A stretch of DNA of 64,000 bases from Sphingobium sp. (lineage in GTDB: Bacteria > Pseudomonadota > Alphaproteobacteria > Sphingomonadales > Sphingomonadaceae). A model generated the notes under the pieces. The model searched no databases, was not told the DNA's origin, and saw only the letters and a program-made list of their open reading frames with translations. The DNA is taken from assembly GCA_020446425.1 (NCBI GenBank), contig JAGRES010000003.1, positions 62,001 through 126,000 of the forward strand, read 5' to 3'. Numbering within the stretch: position 1 is the first letter of the stretch; each line of letters starts with the position of its first letter. Both the position numbers and the translations under genes were made by a program. Of this stretch, positions 27,299-34,545 are shown in pieces.

Positions 27299-28420
27299 TC
27301 AGCCTGCGGTAGAGCCATTGGGGAGCAATATCGCCTTCAGCACCTCGCCTTTTTCTGACAGATGTGCAGCCTCGTCGATATCGGCCAACGGGAAATAACG
27401 GACCAGCTTGTCGAACGGAAAGCGACCCTGGCGCCATAGCTCGATCAGTCGCGGAATAAATATGTCGGGAACGCTGTCCCCTTCGATGATTCCGCGAACG
27501 GTGCGCCCGAACATGACTCCGTTCATGTCGAGCGTGATCTCGGTCCCAAGCGGTGCAACACCCATGATGCCGCACGTTCCGGTCAGGCGCAGGCAATCGA
27601 CCGCTTGCCTCACCACCGCCGGCACACCGGTGCATTCGAGAGAATATTGCACACCCTCTCCGCCGGTTGCCGCCTGGATCGCCTCGACAACATTGCCGTC
27701 TGCGGCATTGATCGCGAGAGTAGCGCCCAGTTCCAGCGCCAGCTCAAGACGGCTCGGGTTGAGGTCAACCGCGATAATGGATGCGCAGCCTGCGACCCTT
27801 GCCGCCATGATGGCGGCAAGGCCAACCGAGCCAGCTCCGAAAATCGCAATACTGCTGCCACCCTCGGGCTTGAGCGCGTTGAGGACGGCGCCCGCGCCGG
27901 TCTGAATGCCGCAGCCAAGTGGCCCCATCAACTCGACAGGCACATCGTCAGGGATTTTCACGACATTGCGCTCTGTTGCAATCGCGTGTTCGGCAAACGA
28001 ACTCTGCGCAAAGAAATAGGCGCTCAGGCGCTCACCATGCGCATCGCAGCATGGCGTCGATCCGTCCGGACGTCCGCCGCTGAAGTTGCGTCCGTAAAGG
28101 TCCGGGCAATAGCCATATCGCCCTTGCTGGCAGTTGGTGCATACGCCGCAGCTCGCATAGCTCAGCACCACATGATCGCCCGGCTTGACCTTGGTGACTC
28201 CCTCGCCGACCTTCTCGACGACACCGGAACCTTCATGACCCAGGACAGCGGGCAGCGGGGTTGGGAAATACTGATCGCGCACCACCAAATCGGTGTGGCA
28301 CATCCCAACACCGCTTATTCGGACCAGAACCTCGTTATAACGGGGTTCCTCCAGTTGGACCTTCTCGACGGTAAACGCACCGCCTTGCTCACGCACGACG
28401 GCAGCAGTTGTTTCAAGCAT
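27299..28420 (-). CDS. Zinc-dependent alcohol dehydrogenase (benzyl alcohol/geraniol dehydrogenase type)
   Basis: A 373-residue zinc MDR alcohol dehydrogenase. The catalytic zinc is held by C41 (GMCHTDL), H62 (LGHEGSGVVEKVG) and the later cysteine in GPLGCGIQTGAGAVLNAL. Four structural-zinc cysteines are in YASCGVCTNCQQGRYGYC, and the NAD-binding motif is FGAGSVGLAAIMAAR. The pattern is that of aryl-alcohol/geraniol dehydrogenases (XylB, GeoA) rather than plain ethanol dehydrogenases. It oxidises a primary alcohol to an aldehyde with NAD. It overlaps the SCO gene by 8 bp and precedes the CoA ligase by 3 bp, so co-expression with the LDI-like gene is very likely. Confidence 0.92.
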   Translation of the reverse strand: MLETTAAVVREQGGAFTVEKVQLEEPRYNEVLVRISGVGMCHTDLVVRDQYFPTPLPAVLGHEGSGVVEKVGEGVTKVKPGDHVVLSYASCGVCTNCQQGRYGYCPDLYGRNFSGGRPDGSTPCCDAHGERLSAYFFAQSSFAEHAIATERNVVKIPDDVPVELMGPLGCGIQTGAGAVLNALKPEGGSSIAIFGAGSVGLAAIMAARVAGCASIIAVDLNPSRLELALELGATLAINAADGNVVEAIQAATGGEGVQYSLECTGVPAVVRQAVDCLRLTGTCGIMGVAPLGTEITLDMNGVMFGRTVRGIIEGDSVPDIFIPRLIELWRQGRFPFDKLVRYFPLADIDEAAHLSEKGEVLKAILLPNGSTAG

Positions 28421-28919
28421 TGGATATGTTTTCCTCTCTGCTTATGATGTCGGAAATCCGCGCGGCGATCGTCTCGCCGTCGACGGAATCCAGAAAATGA
28501 GCGCGATACTCGCCTGTTGGATCAATCAGGTAGGCGATGGCCGTATGGGGCACGACATATCCGTCAGCATCCTCTTCGTCGGCCTTGCGCTGTGCGAATA
28601 CCCGGAACGCCTTCTTGGCGTCCTCGATCTGATCCTCGGTTCCGGTCAGGCCGGTAAAGCGGGGAAAGTTCTCTTCAAGCCAGTCCTTCATGACAGATGG
28701 CGTATCCCGAGCCGGATCGACCGTTATGTAAAGCGGCGCAATCCGGTCTATGCCAGGGCCGAGCGCATCGAGCGCGGACGACAGTTTCGCAAGCGACCGC
28801 GGACAAACCACTTTGCAGTGGGTAAAGCCGAAATAGACCAGCATCCACGAGCCACGAAAATCCTGTTCGCTAACGGATTTGCCGTGATGATCGACCAGCG
28901 AAAAATGCGCTTCAATCAT
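28413..28919 (-). CDS. SCO1/SenC-type thioredoxin-fold protein without signal peptide
   Basis: A 168-residue SCO-family protein with all three usual copper ligands: C35 and C39 in GFTHCKVVCP and H125 in VVPHTAIAY. The DPARDTP segment near residue 69 is typical. SCO proteins normally sit on the periplasmic side behind a membrane anchor and mature cytochrome oxidase CuA. This one starts directly with the core fold (MIEAHFSLVDHHGKSV) and has no signal or anchor, so it should be cytoplasmic. Its ATG overlaps the LDI-like stop as ATGA, so the two are translationally coupled. A thiol-reductase or metal-chaperone role for the LDI-like protein is my inference. Confidence 0.87.
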   Translation of the reverse strand: MIEAHFSLVDHHGKSVSEQDFRGSWMLVYFGFTHCKVVCPRSLAKLSSALDALGPGIDRIAPLYITVDPARDTPSVMKDWLEENFPRFTGLTGTEDQIEDAKKAFRVFAQRKADEEDADGYVVPHTAIAYLIDPTGEYRAHFLDSVDGETIAARISDIISREENISNA

Positions 28920-30526
28920 GCCTCATTCCAGACCACTTCAAGCCTGTGGTCTCCGGCGGGCAACCGCAGATCGAGACGATCCCCGTTCCTGTGCGCTTCG
29001 GCGCGACCGGAGCTGGTAACTTCGCTGTCATTGCCTTCGACAGCGACTTCATCGTCGATCAGCAGTGACCAGGAACCACGCCCCCAAAAGTTGGCAAATG
29101 AGAGGTCGAAGAAACCTTCCCTGCATCGGCCGGGGCGCATAGCGATATTCAAGGAACGCGTATCGGGGTGATAGCGTGCTTCCCTGACTTCGATGCCCTC
29201 AGACATGTCCACCAGAGCAGGCTGAGCAAAATGCGCTTTCGTCAGCGGGTTGTTGTACAGCTTGTTAAGGCCGTCCGGCACGTTGAGCCGGGCGTAACCG
29301 AGCAATGCGTTACCGGTATGCGGATCCATAGCCGCAAGACGCCCTTGATCATCAAACCACCCATCCCTGCGCGGATAGAAATATGCCCCATTGTCCCAGA
29401 CAGGGTCCATGAACATGTCTGCATATTTGAGCAAACGATCCAGGCTATCTGCATCCCCCACTTCCGACGCACAAACAGCCGCCCAGCCAAAATCATAGGC
29501 ATGAGTCAAAGGCGGACCGAAACCCTCAGGCTTGACCGACGGCTCAATCCACATGGATCCTTCCGGAGCGTCACGCCGCCAATGCGCGATCTGCGCCGGG
29601 AAGTTCGATTTGACGATTTCCGGGTTCCACATGTTGATTAGCGAGCCGAGCCAGAAATCGGCCCACCCCTGTGGCGGCGGCTCGAGCAGCTCGTGCTCTT
29701 TCTCCATCACGAGGATGTTGAAGTGCCCGTTTTCACGGGTAATCCCGAACTCGGACCACGCTTGTTTATATCCTTCGGTAACCTCTTCGGCAATCGAACC
29801 ACCATAGACAAGGTCGTGCATCCGGAACCCGAGGATGGCGGGCTGGTTACATATCTGGAATACGCAATTGGGTTCGCAAGCGATGCCCAAATATCCCTTC
29901 TCAACCATCTGCCAGTATAGACGCTGGTTCAGCGACTTTTCGTCATACTCGAACGATTCCCCGCCATCTCCCCAGTAGAGTGGCTCGATTTTGAATGTCA
30001 GCGCACCCGGTTGGGCATATTTGGGATCATCGAACAAATAATGATACAGCAGCGCCATCGACTGGATGTACGCGCTGTACATGATGTTATCGTCATGAAC
30101 CGGGTTCCACTGCGGCGGCAATTCACCGAGCGACTTGTTCATTGGTCCATTGCCGGTGCTGACGTGACGCCAATAGGTCCAGACATCCGGCGAGAGCATT
30201 TTTTCGATCAAGCGCTGGAACGGCGCACGAAAGACAGCGGGCGCGGCGGGCAGACGATGCACATGGGTCAGCGCCAGCGCGTAAGACATATAAGCCAGCT
30301 GAAACCGGAGCGCCCCAAAATCTTCCTGCAGCGAACTGCGGTTCATCATACCGGACCAGTCATCCGGCAATCTTTCGGCGAGATCCAGGATTCGCCGCAG
30401 ATGACCGGCCTGTTTATCGTCCAGAGCATTAAGGCCAGACCGTTCTGAACGCGCTATGGGTTTGAGTTCGGTAATGGGACGATCCTCTGCTTTGTCCGGC
30501 AGTTCTGCACGCTGCTCTGGACTAAT
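28916..30526 (-). CDS. Linalool dehydratase/isomerase-like protein, copy 1 (no signal peptide)
   Basis: Resembles linalool dehydratase/isomerase (LDI) of Castellaniella. The motif GIACEPNCVFQICNQ places two cysteines nine residues apart, as in the LDI active-site pair, within an all-helical barrel pattern (LRFQLAYMSYALAL, FGWAAVCASEVGD, DPHTGNALLGYARL). The longest frame with a normal start begins at TTG 30370, but similarity to copy 2 clearly continues upstream (LDDKQAGHLRRILDLAE against LDAKELGHIHNIVALAQ). The open frame has no ATG, GTG or TTG before a stop at 30554. An ATT at 30524-30526 with AGGA 6 bp upstream is my preferred start, giving 536 residues; a 5' frameshift is the alternative. 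No signal peptide. First gene of a six-gene operon. Substrate unknown, a tertiary or allylic alcohol by analogy. Confidence 0.8.
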   Translation of the reverse strand: MSPEQRAELPDKAEDRPITELKPIARSERSGLNALDDKQAGHLRRILDLAERLPDDWSGMMNRSSLQEDFGALRFQLAYMSYALALTHVHRLPAAPAVFRAPFQRLIEKMLSPDVWTYWRHVSTGNGPMNKSLGELPPQWNPVHDDNIMYSAYIQSMALLYHYLFDDPKYAQPGALTFKIEPLYWGDGGESFEYDEKSLNQRLYWQMVEKGYLGIACEPNCVFQICNQPAILGFRMHDLVYGGSIAEEVTEGYKQAWSEFGITRENGHFNILVMEKEHELLEPPPQGWADFWLGSLINMWNPEIVKSNFPAQIAHWRRDAPEGSMWIEPSVKPEGFGPPLTHAYDFGWAAVCASEVGDADSLDRLLKYADMFMDPVWDNGAYFYPRRDGWFDDQGRLAAMDPHTGNALLGYARLNVPDGLNKLYNNPLTKAHFAQPALVDMSEGIEVREARYHPDTRSLNIAMRPGRCREGFFDLSFANFWGRGSWSLLIDDEVAVEGNDSEVTSSGRAEAHRNGDRLDLRLPAGDHRLEVVWNEA

Positions 30527-30614
30527 TCGATTTCCTGCTCTTAGAATGGCAATCTATGCGTGATCTGTCAATATGTACTAATATTGTATATTTTACGAGG
30601 CCGTGAGGGGATTT
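30527..30614. promoter_or_regulatory. AT-rich divergent promoter region (LDI operon / tetR)
   Basis: An 88-bp spacer between the LDI-like copy 1 and the divergent TetR gene. It contains TTGACA on the minus strand (30566-30571) and the AT-rich stretch AATATGTACTAATATTGTAT. The segment TTGTATATTTTA here resembles TTGTATAATTTTA upstream of the TonB receptor at about 31336, which could reflect a shared TetR operator. No perfect palindrome is present, so the site is tentative. Confidence 0.4.
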
Positions 30615-31280
30615 ATGCCGAACAGCGAGAACAGCCGTACAACGATGAGCCGCACCGAAATCGGGGAAATGAGGCGTGCGAAGATGCGCAACCGGTTGAT
30701 AGCCGCTGGCGCCAAAGTCATCGCGGAGCGAGGGTCCCAGAAGGCCACTATCGACGATTTCATCACTGAGGCAGAGGTGTCGCGAGGGACCTTTTATAAT
30801 CATTTCTCGACACGCGAACAAATGCTGGAAGCGATCTGGACGTCCAGAGGGCATGACCCTTTCGAAGCGATTCTGACTGCATGCCGGAGCATCAGCAATC
30901 CGGCGGAACATTTGTCTGCTGTAACACGGCTCGTGCTGCAGGAAGCCATGCGCGACCCTACTCTGGGGTGGCTTATCATCGCACTTTCCGCGGACGTTTC
31001 AACAGTAAACGAGGATCTGAGGGAATATCCGCTGCCCGATCTCGTCGCGGGTCAGGCCGCCGGCGTTTTTCACTTCGATGATCTGGCATGTGCGGCAGAC
31101 ATGGTCGTAGGCACGGTGCGCGCAGGACTGCACGTGCTGCTCAGTGAAACGCGGGAATCGCACTATATCGACTCGATGAGCAAGCTATTGCTCATCGCGC
31201 TTGGCGTCGTTCGGGCCGATGCCCATCGCATCTCCCATTCAGCCCTGCCAATTCCGGACGCAATCAAGGACTTAGCCTAG
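30615..31280 (+). CDS. TetR-family transcriptional regulator
   Basis: A 221-residue TetR protein with the helix-turn-helix at about residues 37-60 (ATIDDFITEAEVSRGTFYNHF). ATG at 30615 has AGGGG 4 bp upstream; an upstream in-frame GTG at 30603 overlaps that ribosome site. The regulator sits between two LDI-containing units: the operon reading leftward and the TonB-tlpA-LDI group reading rightward. It probably controls both. The ligand may be the imported terpenoid-like substrate or an acyl-CoA product. Confidence 0.88.
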   Translation: MPNSENSRTTMSRTEIGEMRRAKMRNRLIAAGAKVIAERGSQKATIDDFITEAEVSRGTFYNHFSTREQMLEAIWTSRGHDPFEAILTACRSISNPAEHLSAVTRLVLQEAMRDPTLGWLIIALSADVSTVNEDLREYPLPDLVAGQAAGVFHFDDLACAADMVVGTVRAGLHVLLSETRESHYIDSMSKLLLIALGVVRADAHRISHSALPIPDAIKDLA

Positions 31281-31399
31281 GCCTGACCCCTTGCCACATT
31301 CAATTTGTAGATAATCTTTCCAAATTGACATTTGTTGTATAATTTTATATCCCAGTATCAGCCGTCCGGTAAGAACGGTTCGTGCAGGGAGAGAATGTT

Positions 31400-33757
31400 A
31401 TGAAATTGTCGTATCTTAAATTCACCGTTGGGACTGCCGCGCTGGCTATCGCCGCAGCCGGTTCAACGGGACATGCCCAAAATGCAGCAGGTGAGTCATC
31501 GGCCGACGCGGAGCTCGCGATCCCCGAAATCATCGTCACCGCGCAAAAACGCGAACAGTCCATCAAAGACGTTCCGATATCCATTCAGGTCGTGTCGGGA
31601 GAAGCTCTGCGCGAAAAAGATCTGAACGACCTTCAGAATGTTACACAGACGCTGCCTGCGGTTACGGTCGCAGACAACGGCGTTTCGCAATATCTCTTCA
31701 TTCGTGGCATCGGCTCCGGTGAAAATGCCGGTTTCGAGCAGTCCGTCGGCACTTTTATAGATGGCATCTATGTCGGTCGAGGCCGCATTTCGCGTCAGCA
31801 GCAGCTCGACCTTGACCGGGTCGAGGTTCTGCGTGGCCCGCAGAGTATCTTCTTCGGTAACTCATCCATCGCAGGTGCCTTCAATGTCGCCACCGCCGGC
31901 CCCGGCAATACATGGGAAGGCTATATCAACGGCCAATATGAGTTCGAGTTCGAAGGCAAGGAAATCGAAGCAGCCGTCGGCGGTCCGCTGACCGATACAT
32001 TGGGCATCCGCCTTGCAGGACGTTATGCAAAAACCGACGGGTGGGTGACCAACATCATTGATGACAGCACGTCTCCGTCGAGCGAGAGCTATGCTTTCCG
32101 CGCCACGGTCGCCTGGTCGCCAACCGAGACCGTAGATGTAACCTACAAAGGCTCCTACGCGAAAAACAAGAGCTACGGCACTCCCTATGAGGCTCTCAAG
32201 TGTCCGCCTCTGGCAGCAGCGCCTGGTCCCGCTTGCGCCCTCGCATTGACGGACCCCGCCGGGAACACAATTCCGCTCGATTTCCGCAAGGTTTCGGGGA
32301 ATCAACCGGTCACGCCGATCTTCCCGGGCAACGCTCCCACACCGACCTTTGCGGATGAAAATTTCAAGCAGGAAAGCCAACTGCACGTATTGAATGTCGA
32401 CTGGGATGTGGGCGCAGGCGTAATCACTTCCACCACCGGCTATCTCTACACGGACGAACCCGATGTCTACGATCCGGATCAGACCCGCTATTTTATCATC
32501 AATGTGGAGAACCTGGAAAAGTTCAAACAGTTCAGTCAGGAACTGCGCTTTGTGTCTGACGACAGCGGGCCGCTGCAATATATCATCGGCGCCTATTATC
32601 AGCACTCCGAGCTTGATCGCGATGGACATGCCCGCTTCAATCTTGCAGCAGGCGGCCTTCCGGTTCAAACGGACACACGAAGAATTACATATGACGAAGC
32701 CGATCTTTACGCGGTATTCGGTCAGCTAACCTATAATCTTACAGACGCCCTCTCAGTCTCGGTTGGTGGCCGCTATCAGCACATCGACAAAAAATATACC
32801 ACCACCGTGGGGCAGGAAAACCTGGCCAATACAGGCCCGGCTGATCCGTTCTCAGCTGCTGTAATCGCTAACATTCAGAGTTTGATATTGGGAACGCGCT
32901 CGGCCACGCTGACCAACAAGAAGTTCACGCCCGAATTCATTGTCAACTATGACGTAACGCCCGATGTCCGCGTCTACGCCAAATATACCGAAGGCTTCAA
33001 GGCTGGCGGCTTCGACGGCGCTAACGTTGGCGATATCACATTCAAGCCCGAAACGGTCGATTCCTATGAAATTGGCCTGAAGATGTCGTCATTCGACAAT
33101 CGTTTGCAGCTGAATGTCGCCGCATTCCGCAGCGAATATAAGGATCTGCAAGTCTCTATCTTCGATCCTACTACGACAACGAACAGGGTACAGAACGCCG
33201 GTGCATCCCTAACCCAAGGCATTGAGGTTGAAGCAACTCTGCAGGCCACGCCCGAATTCCGGATCAATGCTGCTTTCGCTTATCTCGATGCGAAATCCAA
33301 AAGCTTTCCCGGCGCCCCGTGCTACTACGAGCAGCAGGTAGGCCTTGATCCGGGTTGTGCGCCCATTACACCTGGGTCAACTGCCCTGGTGCAGGATTTA
33401 ACGGGTAGGGAACTGCAATTCTCGCCAGATTTCAGCGGCACGCTTGCATTCAACTATGAAGTTCCGGTTGCCGACAGCTTCAAATTGAATGGCAACTGGG
33501 AAATCAATTATTCAGACGCCTATTTCACAACGCTGGATAATGATCCTGACTTCCAGGTTCCTCATGGTGTACAAATGTCCGCCCGCATTGCGTTCGGCGA
33601 TATTGATGACCGCTGGAGCGTGGGCGTTCTCGGCAAGAACCTGACGAACAAGGATGACTTTACCGGCGGCATCAACTGGCCTCTGGCAACGGGATCGAAG
33701 CTCGTTACGCGCGAACGCCCCAGAACGATTGCGGTCTTCGCAAACTACAACTTCTAA
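31400..33757 (+). CDS. TonB-dependent outer-membrane receptor
   Basis: A 785-residue receptor. The signal peptide covers residues 1 to about 27 (LAIAAAGSTGHAQ), the TonB-box-like PEIIVTAQKRE is near residue 44, and the plug reads YLFIRGIGSGENAGFEQSV then DLDRVEVLRGPQSIFFGNSSIAG. The barrel ends FANYNF. The FGNSSIAGAFNVATAGP variant of the plug end differs from the usual GRNTTGG, and the same FGNSSIAG/LGKNAIAG style is seen in the receptor at 55.8-58.2 kb, so these two are closer to each other than to the one at 21.4 kb. ATG at 31400 has AGGGAGAG upstream. Between tetR and the tlpA-LDI pair, it is the best candidate importer for the LDI-pathway substrate. Confidence 0.93.
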   Translation: MKLSYLKFTVGTAALAIAAAGSTGHAQNAAGESSADAELAIPEIIVTAQKREQSIKDVPISIQVVSGEALREKDLNDLQNVTQTLPAVTVADNGVSQYLFIRGIGSGENAGFEQSVGTFIDGIYVGRGRISRQQQLDLDRVEVLRGPQSIFFGNSSIAGAFNVATAGPGNTWEGYINGQYEFEFEGKEIEAAVGGPLTDTLGIRLAGRYAKTDGWVTNIIDDSTSPSSESYAFRATVAWSPTETVDVTYKGSYAKNKSYGTPYEALKCPPLAAAPGPACALALTDPAGNTIPLDFRKVSGNQPVTPIFPGNAPTPTFADENFKQESQLHVLNVDWDVGAGVITSTTGYLYTDEPDVYDPDQTRYFIINVENLEKFKQFSQELRFVSDDSGPLQYIIGAYYQHSELDRDGHARFNLAAGGLPVQTDTRRITYDEADLYAVFGQLTYNLTDALSVSVGGRYQHIDKKYTTTVGQENLANTGPADPFSAAVIANIQSLILGTRSATLTNKKFTPEFIVNYDVTPDVRVYAKYTEGFKAGGFDGANVGDITFKPETVDSYEIGLKMSSFDNRLQLNVAAFRSEYKDLQVSIFDPTTTTNRVQNAGASLTQGIEVEATLQATPEFRINAAFAYLDAKSKSFPGAPCYYEQQVGLDPGCAPITPGSTALVQDLTGRELQFSPDFSGTLAFNYEVPVADSFKLNGNWEINYSDAYFTTLDNDPDFQVPHGVQMSARIAFGDIDDRWSVGVLGKNLTNKDDFTGGINWPLATGSKLVTRERPRTIAVFANYNF

Positions 33758-33793
33758 TTCTTGGTCCGAAACCGGCCCAAGAAACCGGCAAGC

Positions 33794-33830
33794 GGCTGGG
33801 CGGATCATGGTCATCGTGATCCGCCCAGCC
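33794..33830 (+). terminator. Perfect 14-bp hairpin after the TonB receptor
   Basis: GGCTGGGCGGATCA (33794-33807) pairs perfectly with TGATCCGCCCAGCC (33817-33830) around a 9-nt loop. It starts 37 bp after the receptor stop and ends 45 bp before the tlpA-like start. There is no U-run, so it may be a Rho-independent terminator of poor type, an RNA-stability element, or a way to lower expression of the downstream genes relative to the receptor. Confidence 0.6.
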
Positions 33831-33874
33831 TGCCCCGGAACGGGATGGACCGAAGCTGGACTGGTTGTAAGTCC

Positions 33875-34477
33875 ATGATTGGGTTGGGCAGGACGCTCGG
33901 CACGGTCAACGTGAGCGACAGCAAACCCCTTTCTCTAGGTTGGGCGATCGCCTTCTGTCTGGCGTTGCTCACTGCGCCCTCAGCCGCAACCGAGCGCGAG
34001 TGGGAATATCCGTCCAAGACCATGAAAGCTGAATTGCATTTTGTCGATGCCGAGGGTCATCGAGGAGGGTTGGAACGGTTTTCAGGGTCGCCCCTCCTGA
34101 TAAATTTTTGGGCAAGCTGGTGCGCCCCTTGCCTGATCGAGCTTCCCGCTCTGGACCGTCTTGCTCAAGATCCCGCGCGCGGCCCTTTACATGTCGTTGC
34201 GCTGTCATTGGATCAAAAGGGCATCGCTCCGGTCCTCGATGTTTTCCGGCGAGCGAAGATCCATCATCTGCAACCGCTGGTTGATAGCGGCCATGAAAGC
34301 CTTGCGGGTACGACACTGCCGGCATTGCCTTTTACAATGCTTGTTTCGGCACAAGGGTGCGTTCTGGCCATGCGCAGAGGCAGGGTGGACTGGGACTCAT
34401 TGGCAGAACGCAAAGCGCTGCGTGCATTGATGTCAGCATCCGATTTGGACGGGGAGCGTTCCGAAGAACCCTGTTGA
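33875..34477 (+). CDS. TlpA/ResA-like thioredoxin-fold protein, exported
   Basis: A 200-residue protein with an N-terminal hydrophobic segment (LGWAIAFCLALLTAPSAATE, residues 21-40) that looks like a signal peptide or anchor. A thioredoxin domain follows, with the redox motif WCAPC at C83/C86 inside NFWASWCAPCLIELPAL and the cis-proline loop TTLPALPFTMLV. It should be a periplasmic thiol reductase of the TlpA/ResA class. ATG at 33875 is the first good start before the signal; the ribosome site is weak. It lies 68 bp upstream of the exported LDI-like gene, and keeping the cysteines of that protein reduced is the obvious proposed job (inference). Confidence 0.85.
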   Translation: MIGLGRTLGTVNVSDSKPLSLGWAIAFCLALLTAPSAATEREWEYPSKTMKAELHFVDAEGHRGGLERFSGSPLLINFWASWCAPCLIELPALDRLAQDPARGPLHVVALSLDQKGIAPVLDVFRRAKIHHLQPLVDSGHESLAGTTLPALPFTMLVSAQGCVLAMRRGRVDWDSLAERKALRALMSASDLDGERSEEPC

Positions 34478-34545
34478 GGAGCGGAATCTCGTCCTGTCCC
34501 AGAGCCTTCGATATTGTGTCGACATCGCTGGAAAGGAGAATTCAC

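Noticed and set aside
30522-30911. 129-codon minus-strand frame across the TetR start
   Set aside because: It lies antisense to the TetR helix-turn-helix region and in a different frame from the LDI-like gene; no similarity to any family.
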